NCBI GenBank assembly: GCA_042408965.1
Contig: JBHOQN010000026.1
Span: forward strand, 32,646 to 96,645
DNA length: 64,000 bases
Reading direction: 5' to 3'
From: Thermogemmatispora sp042408965
GTDB lineage: Bacteria; Chloroflexota; Ktedonobacteria; Ktedonobacterales; Ktedonobacteraceae
Shown one piece after another: positions 1-7,662 of the stretch (positions are counted from its first letter, which is position 1; every line of letters begins with the position of its first letter). The notes below the pieces were generated by a model, which was not told where the DNA came from, did not search any database, and saw only the letters and a program-made list of their open reading frames with translations. Made by a program: the position numbers and the translations under genes.

Positions 1-407
1 TGGAGGAGAGCCTCGAGGGAGAGATCACCTTTGATGTGCCCTCCTCAGTGGGCGGGCGTGCCGTTGAGGGGGTGCATCTGGTCTTTGAGCGTGGCAGAGT
101 GGTGGAGGCCAGCGCACAGCAGGGAGGCGACTATCTGGAGCGCATGCTCCATCTCGACGAGCGGGCCTGCTACGCTGGTGAGTTCGCCTTTGGCAATAAC
201 TGGCGGATTCAGCGGCCCACGCGCCATATTCTCTTTGATGAGAAGATTGGTGGTACGATCCACCTGGCCCTCGGCGCCAGCTATCCCGAAGCCGGGGGCC
301 TCAATCGCTCGGCGCTGCACTGGGATCTGATCTGCGATCTGCGCAAGGGTGGCGAGGTGCTGGTTGACGACGTGCTCTTCCTGAAGGATGGGAAGATCCT
401 GGTCTGA
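1..407 (+). CDS. M29-family aminopeptidase, 3' end only
   Basis: The reading frame is open from base 3 and the gene starts before the window, so only about the last 134 residues are present. They match the C-terminal part of thermophilic M29 metallo-aminopeptidases (AmpS/AmpT type), which remove N-terminal amino acids in the cytoplasm using two metal ions. The segments GEFAFGNN, GTIHLALG, ASYPE and HWDLICDL supply the Glu, His, Tyr, His and Asp that bind metal in this family. A GTG inside the frame at 36 is not a plausible start because homologous sequence continues upstream. The gene converges on the epimerase gene, with a strong hairpin between them. Confidence 0.85.
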   Translation, partial: EESLEGEITFDVPSSVGGRAVEGVHLVFERGRVVEASAQQGGDYLERMLHLDERACYAGEFAFGNNWRIQRPTRHILFDEKIGGTIHLALGASYPEAGGLNRSALHWDLICDLRKGGEVLVDDVLFLKDGKILV

Positions 408-436
408 GAGGCCGCCTCGCTGGCTGGAGGCGAGCT

Positions 437-483
437 AGGAAGGTCCCGCCGTTACTTACGCACGGGCTAGCCGGGACCTTCCT
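437..483. terminator. perfect 12-bp hairpin between convergent genes
   Basis: AGGAAGGTCCCG at 437-448 is the exact reverse complement of CGGGACCTTCCT at 472-483. It sits between the stops of two convergent genes, so a two-way terminator is likely. There is no U-run on either side. Confidence 0.6.
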
Positions 484-503
484 GACGCTCTTGCTGAGTT
501 CGC

Positions 504-1460
504 TCAGGCTGACTTCAAATACGGGGAGAGTTTGAGGATCTGTCGGCGCACCACAGGACGCAGCAGCGGCATCAGCGTACGGATCGGGGCTGGCGGACCA
601 GCGTACTGCGCCACGTCGCGAATGATCTCTTCAAAAGAGTGGCGCTGATACTGCAGCAGGCGCTGACTCTCTTCGGTGTCCAGCCAGTCGGTGCAATAGG
701 GATCGTGCCCGAAGGCCTGCTCTGGTAGATGGCCCACGCCCATCACCTCCAGCATGCGCTCGAGGTAGTCGCGGTAGCGCACCTGGCACGAGGGACCACC
801 GCCGATCAGCCAGATTCTGCCCCAGATCTCCTCGCGGACGATGCCGTTGGCCACGGCCAGCCCGGCATCATAGGTGTGCAACATCTCCAGGCGGGTATCG
901 AGCGGGATACGGTACATGATAGGATGGATCGGGCGCGGCCCCAGGGGAGGCACGTCGGCGAAGCGAAAGATCGACCAGGTCAGGCCGGAACGCCTCAGGA
1001 GCTCCTCGCCTTCCAGCTTGTGGCGGCTGTAATCGTCGGTGGCCTGGACAGGATCAGTGACCTTGCGCGGTGGTGGCTGATCCTGCGTATGCCCAAAGAC
1101 ATCCAGGCTGGAGCTAAAGAGAAAGCGTGGCGGCTGTGGCTGCTGGCGCGCGAGGTCGATGATCGTGCGTGTGCCGAGCAAGTTGACCTCGTAGGCGAGC
1201 TGCGGATGGTCGTCGGACTCCGGCGGAAGGATCGCTGCCAGGTGTACCACGACCTCCTGGTCCTGGAGGGCAGCAGCGACTGTCTCCGCCTGACGTATAT
1301 CACCCCAGTGGATCTCGACCTGGCCAGCGACCTGCCGCGCCTTCTTCTCGTTTCGCGGATTTTTGATGTCGAAACAGCGTACGCGATGTCCCTGGCGAAT
1401 GAGTTCCTGAACGGCGCTGAAACCGATATTGCCGAACGCACCGGTCAGTACAACCCTCAT
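504..1460 (-). CDS. NAD(P)-dependent epimerase/dehydratase (extended SDR)
   Basis: This 318-residue protein is an extended short-chain dehydrogenase/reductase. The N-terminal dinucleotide-binding motif TGAFGNIG lies near residues 6-13, an acidic residue follows beta-2 (RCFDIKN), HLAA follows beta-4, and the catalytic Tyr and Lys are in YSRHK near residue 150. The family acts on nucleotide sugars, sterols or related alcohols; the substrate cannot be read from the sequence. Two other leftward genes lie upstream, but about 65 bases separate it from the nearest, so shared transcription is possible and not certain. Confidence 0.85.
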   Translation of the reverse strand: MRVVLTGAFGNIGFSAVQELIRQGHRVRCFDIKNPRNEKKARQVAGQVEIHWGDIRQAETVAAALQDQEVVVHLAAILPPESDDHPQLAYEVNLLGTRTIIDLARQQPQPPRFLFSSSLDVFGHTQDQPPPRKVTDPVQATDDYSRHKLEGEELLRRSGLTWSIFRFADVPPLGPRPIHPIMYRIPLDTRLEMLHTYDAGLAVANGIVREEIWGRIWLIGGGPSCQVRYRDYLERMLEVMGVGHLPEQAFGHDPYCTDWLDTEESQRLLQYQRHSFEEIIRDVAQYAGPPAPIRTLMPLLRPVVRRQILKLSPYLKSA

Positions 1461-1526
1461 ACATGACTCCTTCTCAAATGAGCTTGCGCGTAGGTGTGAA
1501 AGCCTCTCGCTGCATGGATCTTTGTA

Positions 1527-2549
1527 TTACTGCAGGGGAGAGGAACGGCCCGCTCGACTTGCCCGCTCGCTGAGATGCTGGATTTCGGGGAGCAGAGGAT
1601 CAAGCGGAGTTCCTGTCGCCTGGGTAAACACGACGGGGGTCTGCTGAAGACGGGCACGCTGTAACTGCCGTCCGACGTAGTTCACGGCCATCTGCGTGCG
1701 TTCCAGCAGTTCTGCCTTCCATTTCCATTCCTGGGCGTGGTTGAGCAGGTTGTTGAGGGGAACGGCGATCTGCCAGAGGACCCCCTCCTGTCCTGGGGGT
1801 ACACGCGCCTCCAGGTTCCCATTGGCCACAGCGGCGTGTACCTGGGCGATGACGGTGATGCCCTCTTCGAGCTGGCGCTGCTCCTGAGCGCGCTGACGCT
1901 GGAACTCGGCGATCTCTTTCTGTAATGCGATGATTTCTTCTGCGCGATCTGCTCGGCGAATGGTGGCGATAAGATAGCGCATGATAACGTAGGTGATAAT
2001 GCCTACAATCAGTTGGAGCGCGATCGGCAGCGCGACCATGATCGAGCCGTAGCCCAGGCTGATCCAGCGATCATACTCGGCCGTGTGATGCTGGAAGAGG
2101 GTTAAGAGAACAATAACCAGACAATTGAAGAAGCTCGTCACCAGGGAGGCGACGGGCGGCATCAGTGCGCCGGAGAGCACTACGGGAATAACGAGCGCGC
2201 TGAAGATTCCGATGTAGACGGGGTCGAGCGGATTGGTAATCAGGTTCCCGACTGAGTTGATGACCGCGTTCATAACCAGCAGGGCGGCGGCGGTAATATT
2301 CAACCCCCAGCGATTCATGAGGGGGGAAGCCAGGGCGCAGAGAAACGCTGTGCCCTCGATCCAGGGCGCGATCCGGTTGATCGAGGTCAGCGCGCCATAA
2401 ACGAACGCCAGCAGACTCAGGGGGACTATGACCAGAGCGAACATGCTGGTGAGACGCGCATAGCGCGCACGTTCGCGCTCAGCCGGCGTTGTTTCTGGCA
2501 GATGCCTGGGGAGGGTCAGGCCGTACCACCAGGCAAGCAGGGATTTCAT
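1527..2549 (-). CDS. six-helix membrane protein with HAMP-like cytoplasmic tail
   Basis: The 340-residue product has a short basic N-terminus and about six hydrophobic helices in residues 35-200. A charged coiled-coil-like segment follows (residues about 205-235, rich in Gln, Glu and Arg). Then comes a stretch resembling the HAMP linker found in bacterial sensors, including GNLEARVP and a following helix. No kinase, cyclase or methyl-accepting domain follows, so if it is a sensor its output partner is separate. Its start is 24 bases after the stop of the leftward gene at 2574-3200, which suggests co-transcription. The function is unknown; the HAMP-like reading is by pattern only. Confidence 0.6.
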   Translation of the reverse strand: MKSLLAWWYGLTLPRHLPETTPAERERARYARLTSMFALVIVPLSLLAFVYGALTSINRIAPWIEGTAFLCALASPLMNRWGLNITAAALLVMNAVINSVGNLITNPLDPVYIGIFSALVIPVVLSGALMPPVASLVTSFFNCLVIVLLTLFQHHTAEYDRWISLGYGSIMVALPIALQLIVGIITYVIMRYLIATIRRADRAEEIIALQKEIAEFQRQRAQEQRQLEEGITVIAQVHAAVANGNLEARVPPGQEGVLWQIAVPLNNLLNHAQEWKWKAELLERTQMAVNYVGRQLQRARLQQTPVVFTQATGTPLDPLLPEIQHLSERASRAGRSSPLQ

Positions 2550-2573
2550 AGGGTCCTCCGTCTTCGCTGAGAT

Positions 2574-3200
2574 TTAACTAATCACACCAAGGGTGCGCAG
2601 AGTGGTCAGGGCCTCCTCGACGACAGCCGGCGACAGGTTGAGCTGTGCTTTGATCTGCTCGACTGTGCGCTCTCCATTGACCATCGTAAAGACCAGACGC
2701 AAGACCAGGCGCTGTTTCATGGTGAAGCTGTTGAGCAGATGGGCGTCCAGAGGCCTGAGCTGTCTTGGAGCCTGAGAAAAGGCTGGTGGAGCAGGACTAC
2801 TGGCCTCTGGAAGCGAGGGCTGTATCAGCGAGTGCAGGACGTGCTCGACGTCGGGCTGGATACGTACCTGCCATTGGTCTCTGGCGCGCAATGTGGCATA
2901 CGCATCGGCTCCGCTGGCGAGGATCATCCCGCTCGGAGTCTGAATCAGGCATTCGAGCACGGTGCCCTCCTTGAGGAAGATCACGCCCCGGCAGGGTTCA
3001 CGCAGGGCAGGCACGTTCACTGATGTCGAGAGAATCGCGGATTGCCCTTGCAGATAGTCCAGAAGTGTTTGCAGATCAAGATAATATACCTTATCCATGA
3101 GAGTATATCGTCCTGCTCGTTTTAGTAGGAAGACAGCGCTGTCTGGCTCCTTACTTTCGATGATTCTGGGTAGGTCTGGCTGGTGTATTCCAGTATGCAT
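2574..3200 (-). CDS. uncharacterised protein with C-terminal winged-helix-like segment
   Basis: I do not recognise this 208-residue protein. The middle (residues about 35-115) looks like a compact alpha/beta domain, followed by a Pro/Ser/Ala linker (about 125-150). The C-terminal 55 residues form a helix-turn-helix-like unit (VEQIKAQLNLSPAVVEEALTTL) similar to helix arrangements in DUF4388/PatA-type response proteins. The start at 3200 has AGAAGG seven bases upstream. A second Met at about residue 35 (base 3098) is an alternative. It is the first gene of a leftward group with the membrane protein at 1527-2549, so a joint sensory role is possible but unproven. Confidence 0.5.
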   Translation of the reverse strand: MHTGIHQPDLPRIIESKEPDSAVFLLKRAGRYTLMDKVYYLDLQTLLDYLQGQSAILSTSVNVPALREPCRGVIFLKEGTVLECLIQTPSGMILASGADAYATLRARDQWQVRIQPDVEHVLHSLIQPSLPEASSPAPPAFSQAPRQLRPLDAHLLNSFTMKQRLVLRLVFTMVNGERTVEQIKAQLNLSPAVVEEALTTLRTLGVIS

Positions 3201-3831
3201 TCAGGCCTTCTGGTAGTCCGTCGGTGGGGGGTCTTCTGAGCAGGGCGTTTCCCCCGGTAGTCACTGCTCCCCCCGCGATTCCGTGACAACTATTCTATCA
3301 TGAAGATCAATGAAAAGTACATAGAAAACGTGTAAAGATAGCTCACTGGTAATGGGTTCCGGCACTCAGCCGTTCAGAACGCTGCCGAGCTGTCTCTGCA
3401 TTCGTTACGTAGTAATCGCTTTGGGCCATCTTTTAAGAGAAGGAATGTATTTCTTGCGATGAGGCTCACTGAAGGTTCTCCGCTGCCGTTGGGCCAGGTG
3501 CGGAATCGCCGCTTGTAAGGCTTGCTTTTCCTTGAGAGCAACTATAATGGCTATATTGTATTACCATCTGCGGGGGAATCTGCAAGGACCTGCTGGCTCG
3601 ACGCGATAGCGACGTCCTGGCAGTGCAGTGCTGCTCTCATTTCTGCTGTACGGCCTGTTCCCCTCCAGTCTCGAGGGGCGCTCCTTCGAGCGCAGGAGAG
3701 ACAGCGCATCGCTCTGGCTGATTGCTTCCTGGAGACCAGACTGCTGGCCGGTCTGGCTGGTAGGCGACCGATGCTGATGCGGCCCTGTCCTTCCAGATAC
3801 TCTCTGGCAAAACCTGTGTGTGCACTTTAAC
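3201..3831. other. 630-base stretch without a recognisable gene
   Basis: A rightward open frame at 3522-3830 (102 codons) and a longer leftward one at 3561-4094 have no recognisable domains, no convincing ribosome site, and overlap the mobile element end. Bases 3280-3350 are AT-richer than the surroundings and presumably hold the promoter of the leftward gene starting at 3200. I see nothing else that I can support. Confidence 0.5.
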
Positions 3832-5040
3832 AATCGTGCCGGAAGTCCCCTAGTTGTAGCTATGGGGATGGATAGGCACGATTTTTTAAACAGCGATTGC
3901 ACACTGGATAAAAATATGCGATACTCTCTTGTGTGAGAAAGACATACCAGTATCGGATGTATCCGACGAAGCAACAACTGAAGATGCTTGAAACCACGCT
4001 TGAGGAATGCCGTTGGTTGTATAACAACACGCTGGCATACCGCAAAGAGGCATGGGAGCGGAAGCGACGTTCGGTTTCTCGCTACGATGCACAAGCACGT
4101 ATTCCTCTGCTGAAAGTGGAACGCCCTTCTCTTAAAACGGTTTATTCACAAGTCTTGCAAAACGTCAACGAGCGTGTAGAGCTTGCTTTTCAAGGGTTCT
4201 TTAGACGGGTCAAGCAGGGCGAAAACCCTGGGTATCCTCGTTTCAAAGGCCAGGGCCGCTACGATAGTTTCACCTATACGCAATCGGGGTTTTTCTTGAC
4301 GCATAATCACCGCGTGTGCCTCTCCAAGATCGGGAGTATCAGGCTCGTGTATCACAGACCAATTCAGGGCAAGATCAACACGCTCACGATCCATCGTTCC
4401 TCTACTGGCAAGTGGTACGCATCTTTCTCTGTCGAATACGATCCCGAACGCTTGCCGGACAATCCCTCTCGGGTCGGCATGGACGTGGGGCTCAACACCT
4501 TTGCGACACTGTCCGATGGAACGAACATTGAGCACCCTCGTTTCTTCAGGAAAGAAGAAAAAGCACTGGCCAGGGTTCAACGCACGCAGTCCAAACGTGC
4601 GAAAGGGTCTCCTGAACGGCGCAAGCATCGCAAAGCGGTCGCCCGTGTGCATGAACGCATCCAGTTCAGGCGTTCCAATTTCACCCATCAGAACAGCCAT
4701 CGCATCGTTGCTCAACACGGCGCCATCTGCGTGGAAGACGTGCACGTCAATCGCATGATGCATAACCATTGTCTGGCAAAGAGTCTTGCTGATGCAGCAT
4801 GGAGTCAATTCTTTAAGCAACTGGCGCACAAAGCGGAAGAGGCTGGTCGCCAGTTGCTCACAGTCAACCCTGCATACACCAGCCAGACCTGTAATCAGTG
4901 TGGGCATCGGCAAAAGATGCCTCTTGCTGAAAGGGTATTCGCTTGTCCATGCTGTGGGTTGCATATGGACCGTGACCTCAACGCTGCTAAAAACATCCTT
5001 GGATTGGGACTACAATCCTTGGGAATAAATAGCTAAACAA
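3832..5040 (+). mobile_element. TnpB-only IS200/IS605-type element (approximate ends)
   Basis: The left boundary is set at a nested hairpin: AATCGTGCC (3832-3840) pairs with GGCACGATT (3875-3883), enclosing TCCCC (3846-3850) paired with GGGGA (3864-3868). The motif GGGGATGGATA recurs as GGGGATGAATA in the decayed element at 43139, which supports this as a true left end. No TnpA transposase is present. The right boundary is a guess, placed after the hairpin GGATTG/CAATCC (5001-5018) that overlaps the end of tnpB. Confidence 0.5.
3933..5036 (+). CDS. tnpB: RNA-guided endonuclease TnpB, apparently intact
   Basis: The 367-residue protein has the OrfB helix-turn-helix start (YQYRMYPTKQQ) and a split RuvC-like nuclease. 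The first Asp is in GMDVGLNTFATL near residue 182, the Glu in CVEDVHVNRM near residue 271, and the last Asp in DRDLNAAKNI near residue 350. A zinc finger lies between them, with CNQC and CPCC pairs. All catalytic and zinc positions seem present, so the nuclease could be active; TnpB proteins cut DNA using an omega RNA made from the 3' end of their own element. The GTG start at 3933 has no clear Shine-Dalgarno. A hairpin (5001-5018) sits in the last codons, where omega RNA is usually encoded. Confidence 0.9.
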   Translation: MRKTYQYRMYPTKQQLKMLETTLEECRWLYNNTLAYRKEAWERKRRSVSRYDAQARIPLLKVERPSLKTVYSQVLQNVNERVELAFQGFFRRVKQGENPGYPRFKGQGRYDSFTYTQSGFFLTHNHRVCLSKIGSIRLVYHRPIQGKINTLTIHRSSTGKWYASFSVEYDPERLPDNPSRVGMDVGLNTFATLSDGTNIEHPRFFRKEEKALARVQRTQSKRAKGSPERRKHRKAVARVHERIQFRRSNFTHQNSHRIVAQHGAICVEDVHVNRMMHNHCLAKSLADAAWSQFFKQLAHKAEEAGRQLLTVNPAYTSQTCNQCGHRQKMPLAERVFACPCCGLHMDRDLNAAKNILGLGLQSLGINS

Positions 5041-5044
5041 AGTG

Positions 5045-5078
5045 TTGACATCTATGGGCGTTTGTGCTATTTTAGCAC
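5045..5078 (+). promoter_or_regulatory. consensus sigma-70 promoter with palindrome over the -10
   Basis: TTGACA at 5045-5050 and TATTTT at 5068-5073 are 17 bases apart. The perfect palindrome GTGCTA-TTT-TAGCAC (5064-5078) covers the -10 box, a typical position for a repressor operator. Transcription would start close to 5080, only a few bases before the ATG at 5083, giving a leaderless message. Confidence 0.6.
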
Positions 5079-5082
5079 CTCA

Positions 5083-5208
5083 ATGGCAAGTCGCATCTCT
5101 GGGCGCAGGCCTTCAAAGAGACGCGCCGAACAGATCAAACAGTATGTTGAGCGCGTGATGAAGGAAGGCGGATGGCACTCGTTGTACGTGGCTACAAACC
5201 TGAGCTAG
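5083..5208 (+). CDS. possible 41-residue leaderless ORF before tnpB 2
   Basis: ATG at 5083 opens a basic 41-codon frame (MASRISGRRPSKRRAEQIK onwards) ending in TAG at 5208, overlapping the start of the next tnpB by 37 bases. Its first half is Arg/Lys-rich and predicted helical. The support is its position just downstream of a consensus promoter and the coupled overlap with tnpB. It could equally be a leader that only provides translation to the downstream gene. I do not recognise a family. Confidence 0.3.
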   Translation: MASRISGRRPSKRRAEQIKQYVERVMKEGGWHSLYVATNLS

Positions 5209-6402
5209 ACCTGAACAACCAGCAACGTACCGCTTGCTTGAAACATACGGGTTGTGCTCGCTTTGCCTACAATTGGGGGCTGGCGCGCGCTCAGGAGGTC
5301 TACTGTGCAAACGGGCAAGCGTCCCCATGCCATCCAGCTGCATCGGGAGCTCAATGCTCTGAAGAAGACCGACTTCCCCTGGATGTACGAGGTATCTAAG
5401 TGTGCGCCCCAGGAAGCCTTGCGTGATCTTGACCGTGCCTACGCCAACTGCTTCCGCCGCCTGGAACTGAGCAAGCAAGGCCGATGGAAAGGCCAGCTCG
5501 GTTTCCCGACATGCAAGAAGAAAAGCAAAGGCATCGGTTCCTTCCGCCTGACGGGAAGCATCCCTATCTTTGCCGAGAGCATCCAGTTGCCACGGTTGGG
5601 CCGTCTTCGCTTGCATGAGCATGGCTACCTTCCTACGAATGCAAAGGTGCTTTCCGCAACCGTCTCAGAGGAGGCGGGACGCTGGTTGGTGAGTGTCCTG
5701 GTGGAGGAGGAGCAGGAAGCCCCGGCCCATCCAGCTCCGGCTGCTGTTGGCGTTGACCTTGGTATCAAAACGCTTGCCACGCTTTCCGATGGCACGACGT
5801 TTGAGAACCCACGTGCCTTGAAGCATGCTCAAAAAAGGTTGAGGCGCTTAGAGCGGCAAAAGTCCCGGCGTGTCAAAGGGAGCAAGAACCGCATGAAGAC
5901 GGTGAGGAAGCTGGCAAAGCAACATGCGCGTGTTGCTCGCATCCGCAAAGACGATATCCACACGTTGACAAGCTATCTGTGCAACAACCACGCACTGGTA
6001 GCGATAGAGGACGTGCACGTGTCCGGTCTGCTCAAGAACCACCGGCTTGCTCAGGCCATTGCCGATAGCAGCTTTGGGGAGATCAGGCGGCAACTCACCT
6101 CCAAGGCCCAACGCTATGGGACACGCCTTGTGGTGATTGACCGTTTCTACCCCTCAAGCAAAACCTGCTCTGCTTGCGGATACGTCAAGCCTGCGTTGGG
6201 GCTGCATGAGCGGACGTTGGTGTGTGAGGCTTGCGGCATGGTGCTGGATCGTGACCACAATGCCGCCATCAACTTGCTGCGTGAAGCAGTAAGAACGACC
6301 GGCAGTTCGTCGGGACGTGACGCCTGTGGACAGAGGAGCTCTGGCCGTCTCATGGGAGACGGTGAAACTGCTCTGGATGAAGCAGGAACCAACCATCGTT
6401 GA
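5172..6402 (+). pseudogene. tnpB: tnpB with a +1 frameshift near 5310-5320
   Basis: The N-terminus is in the frame starting at ATG 5172 (AAGGAAGG just upstream) and reads like a normal TnpB start up to about YNWGLARAQEVY. The continuation (GKRPHAIQLHRELNALKK) is in the next frame, open to the stop at 6402. Removing one base in GGGCAAGCG near 5313-5320 would restore the family pattern. The rest is complete: RuvC Asp in GVDLGIKTLATL, Glu in IEDVHVSGL, zinc finger CSAC/CEAC, final Asp in DRDHNAAINL. Internal starts in the second frame would give a protein lacking about 45 residues. The gene is either dead, a sequencing error or recoded. It belongs to a different TnpB lineage from its neighbour. 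Confidence 0.8.
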
Positions 6403-6410
6403 GGCATGTC
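6305..6410 (+). ncRNA. candidate omega RNA at the 3' end of tnpB 2
   Basis: Consecutive hairpins overlap the last tnpB codons: CAGAG (6331-6335) with CTCTG (6339-6343), and CCGTCTC (6345-6351) with GAGACGG (6356-6362). They are followed by a GAAACTGCTC...GAAGCAGGAAC segment resembling the conserved 3' scaffold of TnpB elements. By analogy the guide would lie just after the element end, around 6400-6430. The ends are approximate. Confidence 0.4.
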
Positions 6411-6555
6411 CTCACTGTCTAAGTGTTGGAGAACGGTCTACAACGAGGATCAGCAGTCGCAGGACGAGGTCGGGGCGCTCTTCTCCGATTTCCGCTATAC
6501 GCCACTCTCATAGAGATGGCTGCGTCTCCCCCCTGAGGGGAGGCGCGTCGCTTCC

Positions 6556-6585
6556 TTGACGCTGTCCCGCCCGGCGGCGTAGAAT
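6556..6585 (+). promoter_or_regulatory. sigma-70 promoter for the MoxR-vWA genes
   Basis: TTGACG (6556-6561) and TAGAAT (6580-6585) are separated by 18 bases. The predicted message would have a leader of about 150 bases before the MoxR start. Confidence 0.55.
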
Positions 6586-6741
6586 AGGAGAGACCACAAT
6601 AGCGACCCTGTGCCTGCTCGCCTGTTCACTCATACACAGGGCACGCTCTGGCCTCTCTCTGCCCGCCCGTCTCGCTCAGCGCGATGGCCCGGGTGGGTGG
6701 TGTCAGCGCGTGATAGTTTGCTTATGATCTGGAGGCTCTCG

Positions 6742-7662
6742 TTGAACCAGGAACAGCAATCACTGGTCATTCCATTCTCTTCCATTGAAGATGTGCAACG
6801 GGCGATGTTCGCCCGGCGCTATGTAGCAGATCGCAGCCTGGCCACAGCCGTGTTCCTGGCACTCAAACGACGTAAGCCGCTGCTGCTGGAGGGCGAACCG
6901 GGCGTTGGCAAGACGGAGGTCGCCAAGGTCCTGGCCGACCTGCTGGAGACGCGCCTCATTCGCCTGCAGTGCTATGAAGGTATCGATGTCAGTACGGCGG
7001 TGTATGAGTGGAATTACACGCGCCAGATGTTGCATATTCGCCTGATGGAGGCCAGAGAGACCTCTCGCCAGGAGGAACTCAAGGAGATCTTCGGGCCGGA
7101 TTTTCTCATCAAGCGTCCGCTGTTGCAGGCCATCGATCCGGCGAATGCCAGGGCCCCTGTCTTGCTGATCGACGAGCTGGATCGCAGCGATGAGGAGTTC
7201 GAGGCCTATCTACTGGAGCTGCTCTCGGACTTTCAGATCACCATTCCTGAGATTGGCACGGTGGCCGCCGGAGAGCCGCCCGTGGTGGTGATTACCTCGA
7301 ATCGCACGCGCGAGATCCATGATGCCCTGCGCCGGCGCTGTCTCTATTACTGGATCGACTATCCAACGCTCGACAAGGAATACTCGATTGTACTGGCGCG
7401 TATGCCAGAGGTGCCTGAGCGTCTGGCGAAGCAGGTCTGTGTCTTCGTGCGTGAGCTGCGTGCGCTCGATCTCTTTAAGGCTCCAGGCGTGGCCGAGACC
7501 CTTGACTGGATTGCCTCGCTACTGGCGCTCGATCAGATGGAGCTGGTTGAGGGAGCGGTGCGCGATACACTGGGCGCCCTCCTGAAGTATCAGGACGACG
7601 TGCTGAAGGTTGGTGGCAACGATCTTGGCAAACTCGTGCAAAAAGCGCGCAGCGCTGGTTGA
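6742..7662 (+). CDS. MoxR/CoxD-type AAA+ ATPase
   Basis: This 306-residue AAA+ ATPase has Walker A GEPGVGKTE at residues 51-59, Walker B VLLIDELDR near 130 and sensor-1 ITSNRTRE, followed by the C-terminal lid. MoxR/CoxD proteins work with a vWA partner as a chaperone that matures metalloenzymes; CoxD with CoxE finishes the CuMo site of aerobic CO dehydrogenase. I chose the TTG at 6742 because GGAGG lies six bases upstream. An ATG at 6724 and an open frame back to 6610 are less well supported. Its stop overlaps the start of the vWA gene (TGATG), so translation is coupled. The CO dehydrogenase link is an inference from neighbours. Confidence 0.85.
   Translation: MNQEQQSLVIPFSSIEDVQRAMFARRYVADRSLATAVFLALKRRKPLLLEGEPGVGKTEVAKVLADLLETRLIRLQCYEGIDVSTAVYEWNYTRQMLHIRLMEARETSRQEELKEIFGPDFLIKRPLLQAIDPANARAPVLLIDELDRSDEEFEAYLLELLSDFQITIPEIGTVAAGEPPVVVITSNRTREIHDALRRRCLYYWIDYPTLDKEYSIVLARMPEVPERLAKQVCVFVRELRALDLFKAPGVAETLDWIASLLALDQMELVEGAVRDTLGALLKYQDDVLKVGGNDLGKLVQKARSAG

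Noticed and set aside
3832..3888. hairpin followed by a T-run read as an intrinsic terminator
   Set aside because: GGCACGATTTTTT does look like one, but no upstream gene is supported and the inner motif matches the left end of the decayed element at 43139, so an element end is preferred.
6610..6741. upstream extension of the MoxR gene to 6610
   Set aside because: The added 44 residues are not family-like and the start lacks a ribosome site, whereas TTG 6742 has GGAGG at ideal spacing.
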